This document shows, one piece after another, positions 29,387-37,820 of a stretch of 48,265 bases of DNA (within the stretch, counting starts at the first letter, position 1; each line of letters opens with the position of its first letter). The position numbers and the translations under genes are program-made. Origin of the DNA: Janthinobacterium sp. GW458P (lineage in GTDB: Bacteria > Pseudomonadota > Gammaproteobacteria > Burkholderiales > Burkholderiaceae_D); the NCBI RefSeq assembly GCF_002127585.1, contig NZ_NEGZ01000027.1, positions 1 to 48,265 of the forward strand, read 5' to 3'. A model generated the notes under the pieces. The model was not told where the DNA came from and searched no databases. It worked only from the letters and a program-made list of their open reading frames with translations.

Positions 29387-30697
29387 TCAGGCGCCTTTCT
29401 GCGACAGTTTCAGGCCACGGGCCAGGTCTTCGATCAAATCGTCGGCGTCTTCCAGGCCCACCGACAGGCGCATGGTGCCCTGCGTGATGCCGGCCTGTTC
29501 CAGCTGTTCGTCGGGCACGCGGAAATGCGTGGTGGAGGCGGGGTGGATGACGAGCGACTTGGCGTCGCCCACGTTGGCCAGGTGCGAGAATACTTTCAGG
29601 CTGTCGACGAAGCGCTGGCCCGCCGCGCGGTCGCCGCGCAGATTGAAGGTGAAGACGGCGCCCGCGCCTTTCGGCAGCAGGGTTTTGGCCAGTTCATAGT
29701 CGGGATGCGACGGCAGTTCCGGGTAGGACACCGATGCCACGGCCGGATTGGCCAGCAGGAAGTCGACCACCTTGCGCGTGTTGGCCACGTGGCGGTCCAT
29801 GCGCAGGCCCAGGGTTTCGATGCCTTGCAGGATGGCGAAGGCGTTGTGCGGGCTCATGACGGCGCCGAAATCGCGCAAGCCTTCGCGCCGCGCGCGCAGG
29901 GCGAACGGCGCCACCGTCGATTCCTCGGCGAAGACCATGCCGTGGAAGCCCTCATACGGTTCGCACAGTTCGGCAAAGCGGCCCGTCTTGTCGTAGGCCG
30001 CCTGCCAATCAAAAATGCCGCCGTCGACCAGCAGGCCGCCGATGGCCGTGCCGTGCCCGCACAGGAACTTGGTGGCCGAGTGGAACACCAGGTCGGCGCC
30101 ATGCTCGAAGGGGCGCAGCAAATAGGGAGTGGTAAACGTCGAGTCGACCATCAACGGCAGCTGGTGCTCGTGCGCCAGGGCGGCAATCTGGGGGATGTTC
30201 AGCACGTCGAGGCCGGGATTGCCCAGGGTTTCGCCGAACAGCACTTTCGTGTTCGGGCGGATGGCGCTGCGCCAGGCGTCCACGTCGCGCGGGTCGACGA
30301 AGGTGGTGTCGATGCCGAAGCGTTTTAATGTATATGCCAGCAGATTGTGCGAGCCGCCGTACAGGGCGCGCGAGGCAACGATGTGCGAGCCGGCGCCGGC
30401 GATGGTGGACAGGCCCAGGTGCATGGCGGCCTGGCCGCTGGCCGTGGCGATGCCGGCCACGCCGCCTTCGAGGGCGGCGATGCGCTCTTCGAGCACGGCG
30501 TTGGTGGGATTCGAGATGCGCGAGTACACATGGCCGGCCCGCTCCATATTAAATAGCGAGGCCGCGTGCTCCGAACTCTTGAAGGCGAACGAGGATGTGA
30601 AATGGATGGGCGTGGCGCGCGCGCCCGTGGCCGGGTCGGGCGCGGCGCCCGCATGCAGGGACAAGGTGTCAAAACCGGGGTATTTCGGGCCGCTCAT
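29387..30697 (-). CDS. metY: O-acetylhomoserine (thiol)-lyase / sulfhydrylase
   Basis: A PLP enzyme forming homocysteine from O-acetylhomoserine and sulphide, a direct-sulfhydrylation route to methionine. The 436-residue product is of the length usual for MetY. Landmarks are the Tyr-Ser-Arg motif in HVYSRISNPTNAVLEERIAALEG, the PLP-binding stretch DSTFTTPYLLRPFEHGADL, and the Schiff-base lysine in HSATKFLCGHG (about residue 209). The ATG at 30697 has GGAG 5-6 bases upstream; a longer open frame to 30754 lacks this. It is the first gene of a four-gene run with a hydrolase, a PoNi-like and a WG-repeat protein. MetZ (O-succinylhomoserine) specificity is the main alternative. Confidence 0.88.
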   Translation of the reverse strand: MSGPKYPGFDTLSLHAGAAPDPATGARATPIHFTSSFAFKSSEHAASLFNMERAGHVYSRISNPTNAVLEERIAALEGGVAGIATASGQAAMHLGLSTIAGAGSHIVASRALYGGSHNLLAYTLKRFGIDTTFVDPRDVDAWRSAIRPNTKVLFGETLGNPGLDVLNIPQIAALAHEHQLPLMVDSTFTTPYLLRPFEHGADLVFHSATKFLCGHGTAIGGLLVDGGIFDWQAAYDKTGRFAELCEPYEGFHGMVFAEESTVAPFALRARREGLRDFGAVMSPHNAFAILQGIETLGLRMDRHVANTRKVVDFLLANPAVASVSYPELPSHPDYELAKTLLPKGAGAVFTFNLRGDRAAGQRFVDSLKVFSHLANVGDAKSLVIHPASTTHFRVPDEQLEQAGITQGTMRLSVGLEDADDLIEDLARGLKLSQKGA

Positions 30698-30976
30698 GGT
30701 GTCTCCGCCAAGTTTTATAGTGGCAAGATCGTAACCTTTTTCAGGAAGGAACAAAAGGGCGGGCGTGCAGGGCGCATGGCGCCGTGGCGGCGCGCGCCCA
30801 GGGTAACCTGAAGTCGAAAAAAAGTGACTGGCGCGGCGCGGCGGTGGTAGGATATCGGGTCAGCGATTTTCGCGCTGCACCGGCCCTCGCGCGTGCGCCG
30901 CGAGGCGGGCAGCGGCACGTCAGCGAAATCCTGGACTTCAGGCGCACTCTCATTGCATGTCCACCAGGAAAATCGT

Positions 30977-31597
30977 ATGCCCGCATTACCGTTCGACGGC
31001 GACCTTGCCGTACCCGGACCTTCCATAGTCGACGGCCTCTGCCACGCAGGCTGGGTCATGCAGGAGCATTTCATTCCCCCCGAACTGAGCCGCCAGCTGG
31101 CCGCCGAGTGCGTGCAATCCATGCTCAGCGGCAAGATGAAGGGCGCCGGCGTGGGCAGCGGCCATGCACCCCTGCTGCAGCCGGATATCCGCGGCGACCA
31201 TATCGCATGGCTGGAAACGGGCAGGTCCGGCGCCTGCGACAGCTATCTGCAGCACATGGAAGCGCTGCGCCAGACCCTGAACCGGGAATTGTTCCTGGGG
31301 CTGGACGAGTACGAAAGCCATTTCGCCCTGTACGCACCGGGCGCCTTTTACCGGGCTCATCTGGACCGTTTCCGCGACGACGACAAGCGCACGGTGTCCG
31401 TCGTGCTCTACCTGAACGAGGACTGGCTGCCCGAGCACGGCGGCGCGCTGCGCTTGCACCCCGATGGCGGTCAGGTGGATATCTTGCCGCAAGCGGGGCG
31501 CATGGCCATGTTCCTGTCGGGCGAGATGCTGCACGAAGTGCTGCCGACGGCGCGCCAGCGTCTTTCCATTGCCGGTTGGTTCCGCCGCAGAGGCTGA
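30977..31597 (+). CDS. 2-oxoglutarate/Fe(II)-dependent dioxygenase family protein
   Basis: A 206-residue protein of the prolyl-hydroxylase-like 2OG-Fe(II) family. The iron ligands are seen as FYRAHLDRF (His and Asp, about 128 and 130) and LHEVLP (His about 185), with a 2-oxoglutarate-binding Arg in ARQRLSIAGWFRRRG. The N-terminal ~60 residues (MPALPFDGDLAV...HFIPPELSRQLAAECVQ) are helical. Substrate is unknown; protein hydroxylation is the usual theme. The ATG at 30977 has AGGA 8 bases upstream. The open frame extends to 30893 but with non-family sequence. It is divergent from metY across 279 bp. Confidence 0.85.
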   Translation: MPALPFDGDLAVPGPSIVDGLCHAGWVMQEHFIPPELSRQLAAECVQSMLSGKMKGAGVGSGHAPLLQPDIRGDHIAWLETGRSGACDSYLQHMEALRQTLNRELFLGLDEYESHFALYAPGAFYRAHLDRFRDDDKRTVSVVLYLNEDWLPEHGGALRLHPDGGQVDILPQAGRMAMFLSGEMLHEVLPTARQRLSIAGWFRRRG

Positions 31598-31807
31598 CGA
31601 CGTCCAAGCAAAACCACTGCGCATCCCGGCCACGCCGCGCATCGGCTCGCTACGTTTTTGCCAGACGTCTTGATAGTGCATCTTGTTGCTTGCAATCCCC
31701 CTCGATTTGATTACGCGCAAGGCTGGATTTTTCCGCAGGCATAGGCTACAGTCGCAGTAAGGGCTTAGAATAACTAAAATACCAATCACGCGGACAGGAC
31801 GGCCAAT

Positions 31808-32254
31808 ATGAAAGTATCTGAAATTCTCCAAGTCAAGGGCAACATCCTCTACACGGTCACGCCTGACCAGCCCCTGCTTGACGCGGCCAATACCATGGCT
31901 GAAAAAGACATCGGTTCGCTGGTGGTCATGGAATTTGGCGACCTGGTCGGCATGCTGACCTTCCGCGAGGTGCTCAACGCCTTGCATGAAAACGCGGGCC
32001 AGATCGGCGGCGGCACCGTGCGCAAGCACATGGACGATCACCCGATCACCGTCACGCCCGATACGGAAGTAAACGAAGTGCGCCGCATCATGCTGGAAAA
32101 GCATGCGCGCTACCTGCCTGTCATGAATGCCAAGACCTTGCTGGGCGTCATTTCCTTCTACGACGTGGCGCGCGCCGTGCTCGAAGCGCAGAGCTTTGAA
32201 AACCAGATGCTCAAGGCCTACATCCGCGACTGGCCGGCCGAAACAACAGACTGA
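31808..32254 (+). CDS. Tandem CBS-domain protein
   Basis: A 148-residue protein consisting almost wholly of two CBS domains (about 1-62 and 72-138). The first has VTPDQPLLDAANTMAEKDIGSLVVM and the second ITVTPDTEVNEVRRIMLEKHARYLPVM. CBS pairs bind adenine nucleotides and act as energy or redox sensors, usually regulating a partner enzyme or channel. No fused effector exists here and the partner is unknown. A ribosome-binding site (AGGACGG) precedes the ATG. A clear terminator follows before the convergent EAL gene, so it is a single-gene transcript. Confidence 0.88.
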   Translation: MKVSEILQVKGNILYTVTPDQPLLDAANTMAEKDIGSLVVMEFGDLVGMLTFREVLNALHENAGQIGGGTVRKHMDDHPITVTPDTEVNEVRRIMLEKHARYLPVMNAKTLLGVISFYDVARAVLEAQSFENQMLKAYIRDWPAETTD

Positions 32255-32276
32255 AATGCAATAATGCAGTAAAAAC

Positions 32277-32300
32277 AACGCCGGCAACCGCCGGCGTTTT
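32277..32300. terminator. Rho-independent terminator between CBS and EAL genes
   Basis: A perfect 9-bp stem AACGCCGGC / GCCGGCGTT encloses a 4-base loop AACC and ends in TTTT. It lies 22 bp after the CBS stop and 25 bp before the convergent EAL gene's stop. The A-rich left flank (32271-32275) suggests it could work in both directions. Confidence 0.85.
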
Positions 32301-32325
32301 GTATTGCAAAGGAGCAAGGCGGCGC

Positions 32326-34587
32326 CTACGCCGCCCCTTGCAGCGCCTCGTTGTTCAGCCAGGTGCCCAGCGCCGTGGCCGTCATGGGGCGGGCGAACAG
32401 GAAACCTTGCGCCATGGGGCAGCCCAGCGCCTGCAAAATCTGCGCCTGGCGCTCGTCTTCCACGCCTTCGGCGATGACGGCCAGGCCCAGGTTGCGGCCC
32501 AGCTGGATGACCATTTCGGCAATGCTGCTGCCGCGCGCGGAGCCGGTGATCTCGGTGACGAAGGCGCGGTCGATTTTCAGGCGGTCAACCTGCAGGCGCT
32601 GCAGGTAGGACAGTGACGAAAAGCCCGTGCCGAAGTCGTCGATGGCGATGCTCACGCCCGTCTGCTTGATCTGCCACAACATCTTGATCAATAAATCGGG
32701 CTCTTCCATGGCCATCGATTCCGTGATTTCCAGCTCGATGAACTCGGGCGGCGCCTGCGTCTCTTCCAGCGCCGCGCGCAGCATTTCCAAAAATAGCGGG
32801 TGGCGGAACTGCACTTGCGACACGTTGACGGACATGACGAAGTTGCGGTGGCCCTGTTCGCGCAGCAGCACCAGTTCACGGCAAGCCGTGCGCAGCACCC
32901 ATTCGCCCAGGTCGATGATGATGCCCGAGTACTCGGCAATCGGGATGAAGCGGTCGGGCGAGATGAATTTGCCGTCCGGCGTCTGCCAGCGCAGCAGCGC
33001 TTCGGCGCCCACGGGGCGGCGCGTGGTCAGGTCGATCTGCGGCTGATAGACGACAAACAGCTGGTCCTGGCTGAAGGCCGTGCGCAGCGCGTGCATCATG
33101 CGCACGCGCTCGCGGATCTCGATGCCCATGCTGCGCGAGAAATAGAAGTGGCCGGCCCGCTGCTGGCTTTTCGCCCGTTTCAGGGCGATGTCGGCGTCTT
33201 TCAGCGCGTCGGCGCCCGTGCCCGTGTGTTCGCCCAGGCGCACCAGGCCCAGGGTGGCGGACAATTGCACGTCCTGCCCGTCGATGCTGAACGGGGTCTG
33301 GAACAGGGCCAGGATATTGGCCGGATTGACTTGCGAGGAGTCGCCCAGCACGCAGAAGATGTCGCCGCCCAGGCGCGCCACCGTCAGCTGCGGCCCGAGC
33401 TGGGTTTGCAGGCGGCCCGCCACGGCGACGAGCAGCATGTCGCCGAACTGGTGGCCCAGCGCGTCGTTGGTTTCGGCAAAGTGGTCGAGGTCGACCAGCG
33501 ACAGGGTGGCGTCGTCGCGCGCCGGACCGGCCAGGGTGGCGTCGAGGATTTCCACCAGGCGCGTGCGGTTGGGCAGCTTCGACAATTGATCGTAGAAGGC
33601 CGCATTATGCAGGTGCGACACCAGCTCGACGTTGTCGAGACCCACGGCGACGTTGCTGCAGAACACTTCCAGCAGGCTTTCATCGATGGCCGAGAGGGGG
33701 CGCGGCAGCAGCAGGTAGGCGGCCGCGTCGCGGCTGGCCTTGCCGGCGAAATACAGCGTGGCATAGTCGTGCGCATACACATTGCGCCGCTGCGCCAGCG
33801 TATGCTCGATGGCGGCCATCACGCGGGGGTTCTGCACGCCGCACAGGGCGCTGTGCGGCAGGCCGGAAAAGCTGCCGGTGCAGGCCGCGACGAGCAGCTC
33901 CTTGCCGCCGCTGTCCTGCAAGTCCTGCACGCACAGCACGCCGTCGGCGCGGATGCCCAGCAGGTCGGCGATCTGCGCCAGCACGCCGGCCGAGAAATTC
34001 TGCACGCCGTGCAGCGCCATCAGCTGGGTGCTGGCGTGGACGATCTGGTCCAGGCCGCGCCGGCTGCTGCTGATCGAGCGTATCTGTTCGTAGGAGCGGA
34101 TGGCCGCCGTCACCGTGGTAAACAGCTTTATGCGCGTCAACTCGGACTTGGTCTTGTAGTCGTTGATGTCGAAATCGCGGATGGCGTCGATTTCCGGCGC
34201 ATAACCGGGCTGGCCCGTGCGCAGGATGATGCGCACATCCGTCATTTTCAGGGTTTCGCGGATGTAGCGCACCAGGTGCAGGCCCGCGTCGTCCTGCTCC
34301 ATCACCACGTCGAGCAGGATGACGGCGATGTCGCTTTCATGCTTGAGCAGTTCGCGCGCCTGGCCGGCCGAATACGCATGCACGAATTCCAGCGGGCGGT
34401 GCTGCATTTCCAGGTTGCCCAGGGCGAAAGTGGTGGTGGAGTGGACGTCTTCATCGTCGTCGATGATCATCACCCGCCAGACGCTGCGCGCCGCGGCCGT
34501 CGTCGGCGCCGCTGGTTGTTCATCGAGGAATACCAGGTCGTCGTGATCGTCCTTGTTGGCGTCAAGGGGGATGATCGGTGCGGGCAT
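32326..34587 (-). CDS. Response regulator REC-DUF3369-GGDIF-EAL (c-di-GMP phosphodiesterase)
   Basis: A cytoplasmic two-component output protein of 753 residues. The receiver domain starts at VWRVMIIDDDEDVH (about residue 37), has the phospho-acceptor Asp in VILLDVVM (about 94) and the conserved Lys in INDYKTKSEL. A DUF3369-type sensory domain follows (about 180-320). The next domain is a cyclase-like fold with RLGGDIF instead of GGDEF (about 406), so probably inactive or a GTP-binding regulator. The EAL domain looks complete: GAEALLRW (about 527), ITES, IDDFGTGFSS, LKIDRAF and AEGVED. It is therefore predicted to degrade cyclic-di-GMP under phosphorylation control. No cognate histidine kinase is adjacent. 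Confidence 0.9.
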   Translation of the reverse strand: MPAPIIPLDANKDDHDDLVFLDEQPAAPTTAAARSVWRVMIIDDDEDVHSTTTFALGNLEMQHRPLEFVHAYSAGQARELLKHESDIAVILLDVVMEQDDAGLHLVRYIRETLKMTDVRIILRTGQPGYAPEIDAIRDFDINDYKTKSELTRIKLFTTVTAAIRSYEQIRSISSSRRGLDQIVHASTQLMALHGVQNFSAGVLAQIADLLGIRADGVLCVQDLQDSGGKELLVAACTGSFSGLPHSALCGVQNPRVMAAIEHTLAQRRNVYAHDYATLYFAGKASRDAAAYLLLPRPLSAIDESLLEVFCSNVAVGLDNVELVSHLHNAAFYDQLSKLPNRTRLVEILDATLAGPARDDATLSLVDLDHFAETNDALGHQFGDMLLVAVAGRLQTQLGPQLTVARLGGDIFCVLGDSSQVNPANILALFQTPFSIDGQDVQLSATLGLVRLGEHTGTGADALKDADIALKRAKSQQRAGHFYFSRSMGIEIRERVRMMHALRTAFSQDQLFVVYQPQIDLTTRRPVGAEALLRWQTPDGKFISPDRFIPIAEYSGIIIDLGEWVLRTACRELVLLREQGHRNFVMSVNVSQVQFRHPLFLEMLRAALEETQAPPEFIELEITESMAMEEPDLLIKMLWQIKQTGVSIAIDDFGTGFSSLSYLQRLQVDRLKIDRAFVTEITGSARGSSIAEMVIQLGRNLGLAVIAEGVEDERQAQILQALGCPMAQGFLFARPMTATALGTWLNNEALQGAA

Positions 34588-35021
34588 GTATAGCTTCTCC
34601 AGGATGACTCAGTACGGGATGTGAGCACATCAGAAATGTCCATGGCGTTGTTGCACCGCCTCGCCGTACTTGCGTACTGTCTTCGGCGGTGCGCCTAGCC
34701 CTGGCCATTTCTGATGCACTCAGGTCGCATCGAAAATGTAGCACTCAGGTGCTGCCGAGGCTCGCACATTTTCTGATGGTCCATCGTCCAAGTATATAGC
34801 TATTTAATAAGCAAAATGTTTTTTTAAGCCTATTCCGTAGGGCAATATTTCTTGAATTGCATGATTGCAACTCATATTTGGTGTTTTTTATATGAAAAAA
34901 AACACGGTATTTGAAAATGGCGATTTTAGCGGGGCAATATCGGCCTTGCTGCGGCATTAGCGGCATGGCATGCCCCGCAGGCTGGTAGAATTGAGTTTTC
35001 CAGTCCTCACCACTTCCTACT
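34588..35021. other. 434-bp structured intergenic region upstream of the EAL regulator and aroC
   Basis: A divergent spacer with two parts. The left part (34621-34780) is an array of inverted and direct repeats, described separately. The right part (about 34790-34930) is conspicuously AT-rich and includes an A/T hairpin at 34881-34905 (GTGTTTTTT pairs with AAAAAACAC). It probably contains the aroC promoter. I see no gene with family resemblance. Confidence 0.6.
34621..34780. repeat. Nested inverted repeats (hairpin array)
   Basis: Outer arms ATCAGAAATG (34629-34638) and CATTTCTGAT (34706-34715) enclose inner arms GCACCGCC (34653-34660) and GGCGGTGC (34685-34692), with a tip GTAC-TTGC-GTAC (34666-34677). 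To the right is a second structure: AAAATGT (34734-34740) with ACATTTT (34766-34772), around AGCAC-TCAG-GTGCT (34740-34753). The 10-mer GCACTCAGGT occurs twice (34716 and 34741). It lies in the leader of the leftward EAL regulator gene. Confidence 0.7.
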
Positions 35022-36116
35022 ATGTCCGGCAATTCTTTTGGCAAGCTGTTTACTGTTACCACTTTCGGCGAATCGCACGGTCCGGCCATCGGCTGCGTGA
35101 TCGACGGCTGTCCGCCGGGATTGACCCTGTCCGAAGCCGACATCCAGCCCGAGCTGGACCGCCGCAAGCCGGGCACCTCGCGCCACGTGACGCAGCGCCA
35201 GGAATCGGATACGGTGGAAATCCTCTCCGGCGTGTACCAGGGCGTGACGACGGGCACGCCCATCGCGTTACTGATCCGCAATGAAGACCAGCGCAGCAAG
35301 GATTACGGCAATATCGCGGAAAGCTTCCGCCCCGGCCACGCCGACTACACCTACTGGCACAAATACGGCGTGCGCGACCCGCGCGGCGGCGGGCGCTCCT
35401 CGGCGCGCCTGACGGCGCCCGTGGTGGGCGCGGCGGCGATTGCCAAGAAATGGCTGCTGCAGCAGTACGGCACCACGTTCAAGGGCTGCATGAGCCAGCT
35501 GGGCGACATTGCCGTGCCGTTCCAGTCCTGGGACCACGTGCATGCGAACCCCTTCTTTGCCGCCAGCGCTGACGCCGATCTGATCGCGCGCATGGAAGCG
35601 GCCATGGATCAATTGCGCCGCGACGGCGACTCCATCGGCGCGCGCATCGACGTGATCGCGCAAAACGTGCCTGTCGGCCTGGGCCAGCCCATCTACGACA
35701 AGCTCGACGCCGACATCGCCTACGCCATGATGGGCATCAATGCCGTCAAGGGCGTGGAAATCGGCGCCGGCTTCGATTCGGTGGCGCAAAAGGGTTCCGA
35801 GCACGGCGACGAACTGACGCCGGAAGGCTTTATCGGCAATAACGCGGGCGGCGTACTGGGCGGCATCTCGACGGGGCAGGATGTCAGCGTCTCGATCGCC
35901 ATCAAGCCGACGTCGTCGATCCGCACGCCGCGCCGCTCGATTGACAAGGAGGGCAATCCCGTGATGGTGGAAACGTTCGGCCGCCACGACCCCTGCGTGG
36001 GCATCCGCGCCACGCCGATCGCCGAAGCCATGCTGGCGCTGGTGCTGATCGACCACGCCCTGATGCACCGCGCGCAATGCGGCGATGTGTCGGTATCGAC
36101 GCCTAAGTTGAAATAA
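35022..36116 (+). CDS. aroC: Chorismate synthase
   Basis: Catalyses the last shikimate step, converting EPSP to chorismate with reduced FMN. The 364-residue product shows all the signatures: [22 protein letters not shown] at the N-terminus (family motif 1), [30 protein letters not shown] (about 104-133), and the C-terminal region [22 protein letters not shown]. Length is normal for the family. The ATG at 35022 fits the conserved N-terminus, though no strong Shine-Dalgarno is seen. It is transcribed alone, convergent with the HDOD gene, with a hairpin element downstream. Confidence 0.97.
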   Translation: MSGNSFGKLFTVTTFGESHGPAIGCVIDGCPPGLTLSEADIQPELDRRKPGTSRHVTQRQESDTVEILSGVYQGVTTGTPIALLIRNEDQRSKDYGNIAESFRPGHADYTYWHKYGVRDPRGGGRSSARLTAPVVGAAAIAKKWLLQQYGTTFKGCMSQLGDIAVPFQSWDHVHANPFFAASADADLIARMEAAMDQLRRDGDSIGARIDVIAQNVPVGLGQPIYDKLDADIAYAMMGINAVKGVEIGAGFDSVAQKGSEHGDELTPEGFIGNNAGGVLGGISTGQDVSVSIAIKPTSSIRTPRRSIDKEGNPVMVETFGRHDPCVGIRATPIAEAMLALVLIDHALMHRAQCGDVSVSTPKLK

Positions 36117-36203
36117 GCTGAATGTTGTCGGATCACGGGCCTGCGGCCCTGATCCGACCTGCGACCTGGATGGTCGTTTTCTCGTTTAACAACGACACTT
36201 GCG

Positions 36204-36321
36204 ACACCTGACAAAACCATAGCGAGCGGAAGGGAGAGGTGGCTAAGAAGCGCAACCGTACGATAGTACGGTGAGCATCGCAGGCCGCCTATCCCGACGC
36301 GCAGCAGGTTTGGTCAGGTGT
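36204..36321. repeat. 118-bp hairpin element, copy A
   Basis: A 118-bp unit bounded by perfect 9-bp inverted repeats, ACACCTGAC (36204-36212) and GTCAGGTGT (36313-36321). Inside is a perfect hairpin tip ACCGTAC-GATA-GTACGGT, with further pairing such as AGGTGG with CCGCCT. A closely similar unit (about 80-90% identical by eye) lies at 46421-46539. It sits between the 3' ends of aroC and the HDOD gene and ends 2 bp before the HDOD stop triplet. No coding capacity is visible. It may act as a bidirectional terminator, an RNA structure or a miniature mobile element. Confidence 0.85.
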
Positions 36322-36323
36322 TC

Positions 36324-37820
36324 TCACGCCACCTTATTTGCCACCAGCTCGAGCTGATGGCGCATCTCCACCGACTGCACCAATAACGCCCGGATATCGT
36401 TGATCAGGTTGAATTCCGTCTGGTTCAATTGAATCGGCGGGAAGCTGTCGTCCCAGTCGCCGTACAAGAATCCCGTGGGGTGGCCGTTGGCCGACAGCGG
36501 CAGCACGACGAAGCTGCGCGCTTCCGACAGCGTCGCTTTCCACCATTGCGGCAGCTTGGCGGCAAATTTCGGGTCGCGCGCATTGTCGATGAAGATCACG
36601 CGGTCGCTGTTGAGGGCCGCGTGGAACACGTTCGGCTCATACGCGTCGCCAAACACCATCAGGTCCTGCAGGTCGGACATGCCTTCGCCCATGCTGACGC
36701 GGGCCGAATACAGGTGATCCTTGTGATTGCGCACGAACGCCACCGAGCGCGAAAAATCGAAGCCCTGGTGCAGCGTTTCGAGCGCCATCGACACCATTTG
36801 CCCGGGGCTGGCGCTGCCGATGGCGCCGCGCAGGTCGGCCAGGCCGCCGATCAGCACGCGGTTGCCCTCGGCGCGCATGCGCGTCGACGCCAGCTGGCGC
36901 GCGCGCCGTTCCGCCGGTTTCGACAGGGGCGCGATCGACAGATCGGCCGCCGCCATGGCCTTGGCCTTGTCCACCGCCACCACCAGGTCCGTCGCCGCGA
37001 TGCCCAGGGTGCCCGCATAATCGTCGATCAGCGCGTGCACCTGCGCCGCGCCGGCCGCGTCGTCGTGCCACAGCGAGTCGGCGCAGCGCGCCGCCATGGT
37101 CGACAGGCCCGCCATCCAGTCGGCGCCGCTGACGGGCGCGTTGTCCGGCGACGGGTCCATCGGGCGCATGCCGTTGATCAGGTGCTGCGGCAAGCCCCAG
37201 TGGGCGGCCGTGGCATAGCCCACTTCCGGCAGCGACAGGCCGAGGATTTCGCGCGCGGCGGCCGCCTCGTTGCCGGGCCCCGCGTGCGCCTGCATGCGGG
37301 CCCAGAAGTCCGTCATGTAGAACGTCACCATCATGCGTCCCAGGGTGTGCAGCATCGAGCAGACGACGGCCTGCTCGGCCTGCAGGCTGCCGGCGCTGGT
37401 GGCCACCTGCTGCGCCACCATCCCGGCCAGCACGGCCTTTTCCATTTCCACGTGGGCGCTGACGGAGTCGGGCGACGCCTGCGACAGCTCCTCGATCAGC
37501 TTCAGTCCCAGCGCCAGGTGGCCGATGGCGTCGATGCCCAGCACCAGCACGGCTTTCGATACCGTGTTGACGCGCTGGCCGAAGGCCGAGTACATGCCGC
37601 TGTTGGCCAGCCTGAGCACCTTGTGCGTGAGGACAGGGTCGGACAGCACCGTTTGCGTGATGTCGAATTCGTGGTCATCCTCGCCGCGCATGGCGCCCAG
37701 GATGGCGCTGATGGCTTTGGCGAAGCCGGGCATGTCGCCCTGCTGGCGCGTGCGCGCCCACAGCAGGTCAAGGGTGTTTTTGCCGAGCTGGGTCGGCGCC
37801 GTGAAATGACCGGGATTCAT
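36324..37820 (-). CDS. HDOD-domain signalling protein with GAF-like C-terminus
   Basis: A 498-residue cytoplasmic protein. The N-terminal ~270 residues form an HDOD domain (related to HD-GYP but lacking its catalytic motif): SDPVLTHKVLRLANSGMYSAFGQRVNTVSKAVLVLGIDAI is characteristic. The C-terminal ~170 residues resemble a GAF domain (SVAFVRNHKDHLYSARVSMGEG... and SFVVLPLSANGHPTGFLYGDW). HDOD proteins act in signalling, motility and biofilm control. The start overlaps the stop of the upstream GGDEF-EAL gene by 4 bp (ATGA), implying coupled translation and a shared c-di-GMP-linked pathway. Its TGA stop lies directly beside the hairpin element. Confidence 0.88.
   Translation of the reverse strand: MNPGHFTAPTQLGKNTLDLLWARTRQQGDMPGFAKAISAILGAMRGEDDHEFDITQTVLSDPVLTHKVLRLANSGMYSAFGQRVNTVSKAVLVLGIDAIGHLALGLKLIEELSQASPDSVSAHVEMEKAVLAGMVAQQVATSAGSLQAEQAVVCSMLHTLGRMMVTFYMTDFWARMQAHAGPGNEAAAAREILGLSLPEVGYATAAHWGLPQHLINGMRPMDPSPDNAPVSGADWMAGLSTMAARCADSLWHDDAAGAAQVHALIDDYAGTLGIAATDLVVAVDKAKAMAAADLSIAPLSKPAERRARQLASTRMRAEGNRVLIGGLADLRGAIGSASPGQMVSMALETLHQGFDFSRSVAFVRNHKDHLYSARVSMGEGMSDLQDLMVFGDAYEPNVFHAALNSDRVIFIDNARDPKFAAKLPQWWKATLSEARSFVVLPLSANGHPTGFLYGDWDDSFPPIQLNQTEFNLINDIRALLVQSVEMRHQLELVANKVA

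Noticed and set aside
34881-34905. A/T hairpin as a rho-independent terminator
   Set aside because: The stem is almost entirely A-T pairs and it is not downstream of any gene on either strand; more likely part of an AT-rich promoter region.
36204-36321. CRISPR repeat or insertion sequence
   Set aside because: Only one unit at each site, no spacer array, no transposase frame, and no obvious target-site duplication. Better described as a dispersed hairpin element.
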